A stretch of DNA of 64,000 nt. It comes from Cryptomeria japonica (taxonomy: Eukaryota > Streptophyta > Pinopsida > Cupressales > Cupressaceae). A program made the position numbers and the translations under genes. A model generated the notes under the pieces. That model was not told the origin of the DNA and did not search any database. It was given only the letters and a program-made list of their open reading frames with translations. Shown piece by piece: positions 57,849 to 64,000 of the stretch; positions within the stretch are counted from its first letter, which is position 1; every line of letters begins with the position of its first letter. Location: positions 442,025,213 through 442,089,212 of the forward strand of contig NC_081407.1 of assembly GCF_030272615.1 (NCBI RefSeq). The letters run 5' to 3'.

Positions 57849-58964
57849 TGTTGGTATTATGGATGTGTTGCATTAGTTTTGTCATTGATGTCAACACTTA
57901 TCCTTCTGGAGATCTACATTGTTGATTTGGCACTATGGTTATATTGGTTTACTATTGAACCGGTACATTGTGTTCACTGGCAAGTTCAGTGACTTATGCA
58001 CAGTCAATGGTATATTGTTCACTGATAGGTTATATGGTTCACCAGCACTGATGATGACTTGTTATCATCTAGAGATCACTTGATTATGTCGAAGACATGG
58101 TTTGGATACTTGGTTTTGGTGTTTTGGTTATTGGTCTAATCGGGTTGACATATTTGTTGTTACCGGCAGATTGGTCTAGGTTATGGACCGGTATGCGATA
58201 TCTATTCCAGATCGGTATGGCAGGTTATGGAGATGATTTATTGATTGGATGTTGTTGTAAATGTATAAAGTCGACATGTTGTATTGCATCAAGACTTATT
58301 TGTAATTGATTTTATCGTAATATTCTTAGTGAGCCGACCTACACACTTGGTCTTAGGTTTTGTATATATATGTAAGATCTCATTTGTGAGATGAGAGATG
58401 GGATATGGTATGTAAGGTTATGGTATGGTATTGTAACATGGTATGTGAGAATATTGAAAATCATATGAGAAGACCATAAAGAAGGTTCAAGGAAGGTTTG
58501 AAGGTGATTATCAGAGCTTAACCAGTACTGAATCTAGCATCGGAGATGCTATTTTGAGAAGTACATTATTCTAGGATTTAACTATCCTACTGTAGTCATT
58601 GTGACTCCCATTTAAGTAGTGTGCTCTAGGCAGTTAGCCTTTCTGCATGTGCAGACCCCATTTGTATACACATATTATCTGCAATAGTATCATCTGATTG
58701 TGGGTAAGGTTTCCCAACGTGGTTTTTCCCTTTACAGGGTTTCCACGTTAAAATCTCTATGTTATGTGTTGTGGATGTTGTTTCTCTTTCTGTTTCATAC
58801 ATTAAGTTTCACTGGTATTGATATTAACTGTTAATCTGTCAGCTGACATTAAGTTTGGTTTACCGATATTAAGTATCAAGTTTGATTAAGTTATGATTGG
58901 GTTGAAATTCATTGACAATTGATTCACCCCCCCCCCTCTCTTAGTTGTCTTCCAGTTCCTAACA
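57849..58964 (+). repeat. 3' LTR of copia element D
   Basis: Partner of 52183-53295. It starts TGTTGGTATTATGG and ends GTTCCTAACA, followed at once by the CCTTT duplication. The poly-C run is longer here (58926-58936). Confidence 0.95.
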
Positions 58965-58969
58965 CCTTT

Positions 58970-59040
58970 CAAGATCTACACTTACCTTAATCAAAAATAT
59001 TATATTTTACATACCCTCCCCCTTAGATTTTAAATAAAAG
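58970..59040 (+). repeat. LINE-type 3' tail, right part
   Basis: CAAGATCTACACTTACCTTAATCAAAAA followed by ATATTATATTTTAC completes the tail cut by element D at 52177. The TTAATCAAAA ending is shared with LINE L and with 45950-45970. Confidence 0.5.
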
Positions 59041-59640
59041 ATGAATTTGAATGTTGCTCTCGCTCCTCCTCCCACCCAATGTTTTTCAATGGATCTTGCT
59101 ACAGTTGTTTTGTTGTTGAGGGGGAAGGAATACGTTTGTTGGGGGGCTTTCCCTTCTGCTTAGGCCTACAAACCCTTTGTTTGTGCCTAGTGGGGTTGTG
59201 CTCGTGCCTGCTATGGTGATGGTTGCTTCCCATGATAAGGTTTTCCCCTTTGTGAATGTGTTGGGGTCTTGATCTCTTGTTGTTGATGGTTAACCTCCTC
59301 CTGGGACTTTTGTTGGGTATGGTGTTGTGGGTTTTGGACTCCCCCCTTTGAGGCCTATTTCTTCTACCAAAGGTTGGATATCTTCTCATGTTGCCACATC
59401 TGTTGTTTCTCATCCTCTCAAGGGTAAATATTGTCCTCTTCTTTGTTCCAAGACCTCTCCTATTGTGTTGTGTGACCAAGATGTAGTGGAAAATGAGGAT
59501 GTGTACCAACAATGTGGATTAGTGTTTAGGTTCACTAGTCTTTGGCCTTCTCTCCTGAATCTTCATCGTTGGGTGTTTGATTCTTGGAAGCCCTTAGTTT
59601 CTGGTAATAGTGATCTCTTCCCTTGTGCTAAGTGATTTTA
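59041..59640 (+). pseudogene. LINE ORF1-like relic (DUF4283-like segment)
   Basis: A plus-strand frame beginning MNLNVALAPP near 59041, with stops and a frame change, leads into 59327-59635. There VYQQCGLVFRFTSLWPSLL and LHRWVFDSW...DLFPCAK resemble the RF.G.WP.L..L..W block of plant LINE ORF1/DUF4283 proteins. The match is by pattern only. The chain stops at 59635, before any zinc knuckle. Confidence 0.45.
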
Positions 59641-62275
59641 ATTACATCTTTTGCTTCTTTTGGTAATTATGACTTCGTGAAATGAGCAAGTTATGGGCTT
59701 AGGGAGTAAACTTGTGAGGCCCTACCCCGATCCATCCTATCTCTTCAGCTATTTTCATTTTGGAACTATTTTAGATGCTAGTTTTGACACACTATGGATA
59801 GAGAACTTTACATGGTCCCATGATTTTGGTAACATGGATATATATGGATGCTTCATTTCTATGCCTTGTGGATTATAGAATATTATAGGATTCTAGATTA
59901 GGGTAATATTGTGATGATGCAGGTTATTATCTGAATTTCAGAATTTGTTATAATGTTAGAAAAATGTTTGCATATCTTGTAGATGGATCAAATTTTGAGG
60001 ATTATAATAAATTGCTTTGATTTCTGATAAATCGTATTTTATAATGACGAGCCTTTGCAGAATGAATGTATTGTATTCTAATTATGTGTTATATATTATA
60101 TGAGGTTATTTGGGAAGTACTAATGCTTTAATTGAGATGTGTAGGAAACTATCCATGTGACCATGGAAATATTATGGAGAATCAAGCCTAGGCCAATGTG
60201 CATTAGTAAAACCAGGGGTTGTCTATTTGGAGAGACAACACCCCGTATGTACTGTATTTTATTCGTAAATGTAAAATGTTGCATGAGTGCAAATGGTATT
60301 TATTGGATTGTTTAAATTGTGTAAGGGACAATTGCCATGTGTGTATTGTGATGTGGAATTATTTTGTAGTGTCACTTGACACCTATGTAGTATGTTGTGT
60401 TGGCAATTTGTCTTGTCACCTTTTTGGAAAGTTTTATTTTTGTTAATTGTTATATCTCCTAATTATCCTTGAAGGAACCAAGAAATCTAGGTTAGTGAGC
60501 CACAAGGAAGGTCAACTCAGAGTTGACCCGTAGGTTAACTTCAGGTGGACTTTCTGAAGGTCAAATCAACTCCTAGAGTCAATTTTAGAGCATTTCTATT
60601 AGGCCTCATGGGGTACCTATGGGTGAAGGCCAAAATTGGCCATGTGTCTTTCCCTTAGCACTTGTTTAAACACCCAAAAAAGTGTTTTTCCCAAGATGGA
60701 TGAATTCCATCTATAGGAGTGCCCTCCTTGGTAGGAGAACCTTCTTGAAGGGAGTAATCCCTCTTCCCCATTCCATTTCCCTTCTCTAGACACCTAGGTT
60801 AGGGAGTGTGTAAGACCTAGGGAAGACCAATCCAATGGGGGATCCCTCACTCTATCCAAGAGGTTGGAAGGAGTGAGAGAGGCCTTCTTAGGCTAAGAAT
60901 GGAAGCTTAGTGAGCTAATCACCCACTCTCCATCCTTAGAGATTTTTGGAAAATTTTGAAAAGAAAATCAGTTTTAGGATAGCAGATTTGGGGGCTAAGG
61001 AATTGCAGAAAAAGATTGAGGATTGGGCAGCTCTTCATCAAGCCTTCCCATAGATTTCCCTTGGCAGGTCAAGGTTGGTGTTATCCTTTCCCCTCTTATG
61101 TAAATGTAGAAATGTTATAGAATGTTTGAATGCAAATTGCTGTAACTGTTTATTGTGTTGTATTTGTAAAATTTATGTGTTTCTTGTTTATATCTGTTTT
61201 ATGTAATGTTGTGTTTGGGGAGTGTTTCAAGACCATCCTTTCCTTGGGAGGAAAGATTGGTCTTGGGGGTGGAAGGAGCTTGACAGCCCTTAGGGTGAGA
61301 GGCTCTCATTTTGAGAGTGATCTCAAGGGTCTGTCCATGAGACCCTTGCTGCTTTCTTTTGTGTTATTTCTACTTGGGGGTCATAAGGGGTGCAAATATG
61401 GCATGGTTGCCTTTTTGGGGGTCATAAGGGTGTAGGGATTAAGGATGAATTTCTGGTTATGCATTCATGGGTGCCATGAGTTGGCTGTAAGTTTTATTTA
61501 GCAGATTTCTCCCCTAGGGTACTTGGTCCACTTCCACCCTTGTAAGGCATCACATTTTGTGATGGAGTTTCAGCTTGGGAAAGGGTGTCTCTATTGTGTT
61601 ATTTTCTTTCCCCTTGTTTGTTGTATTGCTTGGTTGTAACCCCGTCTAGGTCTTGATTCTCCTAGCTCGAGGGTGGCTTCTGGTAAGCCTAGGCTGGGAG
61701 GTGAGCATCCCATGGTCACAGCCCTAAAATTTTACATGCAGGTTGCTTGGGAAAAAAAAAAGGGGACTAGGAGTTGCAGATTTGTTTGGTTGCAGATTTT
61801 ATCCAGATACAGAAAAGCAAAAAGAGATGATACCATGTGTTTCTTTTTAGAAAATATTAGAAAGAGTTTTAAGGTGTTTTCTTTTAATTCAGTTTAAAGA
61901 AATGCATTCTTTTATTCAAGTCCTCATCATTAAGAATGAGTGACTAGTTGGGGGTTACTTTCACCCATTGTAAATGTGTTCCCTAGTATTCAAATATTCT
62001 GTATGCAAAATACATTTTATTTAAATTATGAACGTTTATTAGATTGCTGTAAATTGTATCAAATTCTGTCTCAAAAAAAAAAGGGGGATTCTGTTGTCAT
62101 GTCTATTTCTATAAATATAAGTTAAGGAAAAAAAAAGAGAAAGGAGTATGCATTATGTTGAGTAATTTCTTGCAAAATTTATTTACTGTTAAATTATTGC
62201 TTTTTACTCTATTTAGGCACAGCTGAAAAGGATCTAGCATTTATACATTGCTGTAGAAAACAAGTTGTAAAACTG

Positions 62276-62309
<34 letters not shown>

Positions 62310-62747
62310 AGAAGGAAAAGAAAATAAGGTTTATTCAGAGTGCTGTTAAAAGACTAAAATCAGAATGTTTAGATGTTAGAATCCCAAAAACAATATAAGG
62401 TTTTCCAGCCCTATTGTCTTATCATTTATTTAAAAATATCTGTGAATATATATATATATATATATATATATTGGAAAAAATATATATACTTATATATATT
62501 TGTAAATATATACAGATTTCTAAATGTGTAACCCTGCAACAAAAAAATAAATATATAAAGCATTGCATGTTGCTGTGATTAAAATAATTCAGAACAAACT
62601 TCCTAATCCAAACCCTATATATATATCCCTGCGTCTGAAAACATACTCCAGGGATGCCAAAAAAAAAAAAAGAGAAATATATGCACAGACTTGAAACATG
62701 ACAATGGAAATATATAAATACATATATAAAAATATGTATATTTATAA

Positions 62748-62787
<40 letters not shown>

Positions 62788-62840
62788 TTACCTAAATTAT
62801 AAAATTTAAATAAAAAAAGAAATATCATACAAAAAAAGGG
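59641..62840. other. gene-free AT-rich stretch with simple repeats
   Basis: I see no credible protein, RNA gene or element boundary. Low-complexity tracts include an A32 run (62276-62307), (TA)n at about 62446-62472 and 62752-62782, and several shorter A runs. Some parts around 60470-61700 are GC-moderate and could be old LTR or untranslated sequence, but nothing identifies them. Confidence 0.6.
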
Positions 62841-62860
62841 AGATCGTAGCACTGGCCGAG

Positions 62861-63112
62861 CCACTGTGTGTAAACACAGTGGACGGCTCTCGGGCCGCGC
62901 CACTGTGTTTACCCACAGTGGACGGCACGGGAAATGCCGAGCCACTGTGTGTAAACACAGTGGACAGTGCTCAGGCCGTGCCACTATGCTTACCCACCGT
63001 GGACGGCATGGGAGGTGTCGCCACTGTGTGTAAGCACAGTGGACGGTCCGCGGCCGCCATTGTGCGTATACACAGTGGACGGCACCGCCGTCACTGTGTA
63101 TAAACATAGTGG
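62861..63112. repeat. array of seven 22-bp palindromes (CCACTGTG...CACAGTGG)
   Basis: Units at 62861-62882, 62900-62921, 62942-62963, 62981-63002, 63021-63042, 63057-63078 and 63091-63112. Each has arms CCACTGTG and CACAGTGG (or one- to two-base variants) around a central GTGTAAA-like loop. Spacing is 34-42 bp, with GC-rich spacers containing GGACGGC. The array is a GC island in an AT-rich region. Both strands are open over it, but this follows from the repeats, and I do not call a protein. Confidence 0.9.
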
Positions 63113-63256
63113 CGTCCGGGAGAGCCCCACGCCACCTCCTCCACTCTTCTCCCTCTGCAAAAAAAAAAAAAAAACTCTACCTTGCCCATGGCCGCCGTGC
63201 CCTATCCGCCGTACCTGCAATCACACTAAACAATACAAAAAAAAACAGTATAATAA

Positions 63257-63356
63257 ACCCTAACCCATTTCGGGTTAGGGTATAAAATTTGTAAGAAAAT
63301 AAAATAAAATAGGAGTATATAGAAATGCAACCCTAACCCAATTTCAGGTTAGGGTT
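63257..63356. repeat. two palindromes with telomere-like CCCTAA/TTAGGG arms
   Basis: 63257-63281 has ACCCTAACCC, a short loop and GGGTTAGGGT. 63329-63356 has AACCCTAACCC, a loop and GGTTAGGGTT. Each is a near-perfect inverted repeat of one to two telomere-type units, not a telomeric array. No function is evident. Confidence 0.7.
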
Positions 63357-64000
63357 AGCATTTTAGGGATTTATATATATATATATATGGGAGCATTAAA
63401 ATGTAGTTTTTAATTAGGGTTAGCATTTTTTTTTTAAACAAAGGATTTCTTTATTTAAATGGGAAATTTAAAATTAGAGATGGGAGTTTTAAATGGAAGT
63501 TTTAATAAATTAACTTTAATTAATAATTAGGATTATTTAAATAATTGAGTTAATATATGCTTATAATCTATAAAGAAATAAAATTAAATTAATCTAGAGG
63601 GATTTAAAAAGGGAAGAGTTAATATAGTTGGATAGACTATAACTTAAATCAAATTAATTTATTTAATTAGTCAATAGATTTTCCTCAATTTAATTGTGGA
63701 CAATAGGATATAATGTAAATGGGAAATTCAAAAGGAGGAATTTATAAATTTATGAACCTTAAGCCCTTGAGACCGATTTTTGGTCGGATCAAAATTAAAT
63801 CGTCAAAACTAAGGGTTTAGGGAAGATTAGAATTGGCTTTAGCTTATTGTCGGTTTTAGTGAGCAAATAACATTATAGAAATTCGAACCCTCATCGGTTG
63901 GATTTAAATAATAGATTTACATGTGCATCAATTAATTAATAGCATTATCATTACATGTGTTGGGGATGATTTAATACATCAAGATAACCAATTAACCCTT
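63357..64000. other. AT-rich stretch, nothing recognised
   Basis: AT-rich sequence with phrases such as TTAATTAATAATTAGG, without an ORF or clear element end. Confidence 0.5.

Larger units (their letters stand above)
52183..58964 (+). mobile_element. element D: Ty1/copia LTR retrotransposon, degraded
   Basis: 6.8 kb, with LTRs 52183-53295 and 57849-58964 and a perfect duplication CCTTT (52178-52182 and 58965-58969). It has a Met-tRNA primer site, gag, protease, integrase, reverse transcriptase and RNase H in the copia order (integrase before reverse transcriptase), then several polypurine tracts. Stops and frameshifts throughout, and damaged protease and integrase sites, make it inactive. 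The LTR, primer site and PPT are close to those of elements A and B, so relatives of D are candidates for driving those elements. Confidence 0.95.

Noticed and set aside
59099..59512. Minus-strand open frame of 137 codons, rich in Arg/His/Asn
   Set aside because: It lies opposite the plus-strand LINE ORF1-like sequence, and its composition is that of an antisense shadow.
61130..61435. Plus-strand 101-codon frame
   Set aside because: No motif, no neighbours and an ordinary length for chance in this base composition.
62784..63263. Overlapping open frames on both strands across the hairpin array
   Set aside because: Openness on both strands follows from the palindromic repeat (repeating HSVDG- and TVDG-like peptides), and no known protein pattern or start context is seen.
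63257..63356. Interstitial telomere array
   Set aside because: Only one to two telomere units per arm in inverted orientation, not a tandem array.

Overview
This window comes from a large, repeat-rich plant nuclear genome. The copia-type retrotransposon using an initiator-Met-tRNA primer site, the plant-type LINEs with an RNase H domain, the plant-transposon-like ORFs and the deep nesting of insertions all fit a gymnosperm-like genome, but nothing here fixes the species. I see no host gene, rRNA, tRNA or CRISPR. Essentially all the coding potential belongs to transposable elements, most of it broken by stops and frameshifts.

Layout, left to right. 1-2569: decayed LTR-element 3' end (PPT and LTR start near 1153) and AT-rich repeat. 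2697-9329: element A, minus strand, flanked by a perfect GGTAT duplication and inserted in a longer LTR-like sequence (about 2570-11521, called F) that carries a TATA box and an array of palindromes. 11522-12490: tail of a plus-strand LTR (J), whose last 18 bases lie at 45717-45734. Between them sits element B (minus, 12491-45716), a roughly 7.3 kb element swollen to 33 kb by insertions: element E (16856-22525, CCTAA duplication); a plus-strand LINE (24626-40820, 17-bp duplication) that itself holds a solo LTR (about 24946-26075) and element C (minus, 27468-35401); and a 4.0 kb TG...CA sequence (41189-45225). The three pieces of B's 5' LTR add up to 965 bp, against 980 bp for its intact 3' LTR. 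46406-50490: second LINE, minus strand. About 50786-51908: second copy of the solo LTR seen inside the first LINE. 52183-58964: element D, a decayed but recognisable Ty1/copia element with CCTTT duplications, inserted in a LINE 3' tail. 59041-59640: LINE ORF1 relic. 59641-64000: AT-rich sequence without genes, holding a striking array of seven hairpins (62861-63112).

The main result is that A, B and C are three diverged members of one non-autonomous LTR family with the same plan: LTR, Met-tRNA primer site, a coiled-coil Gag with four or five CCHC zinc knuckles, then a long second ORF of plant-transposon type ending in coiled coil, PPT, LTR. None shows any protease, integrase, reverse transcriptase or RNase H. 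Their LTR ends, core promoter, primer site and PPT match the copia element D (A and D share an identical 33-nt PPT/LTR junction), so a D-like element is the obvious candidate to supply enzymes in trans. Separately, both LINEs carry an additional ORF downstream of RNase H, at the same distance, with a recognisable conserved domain.
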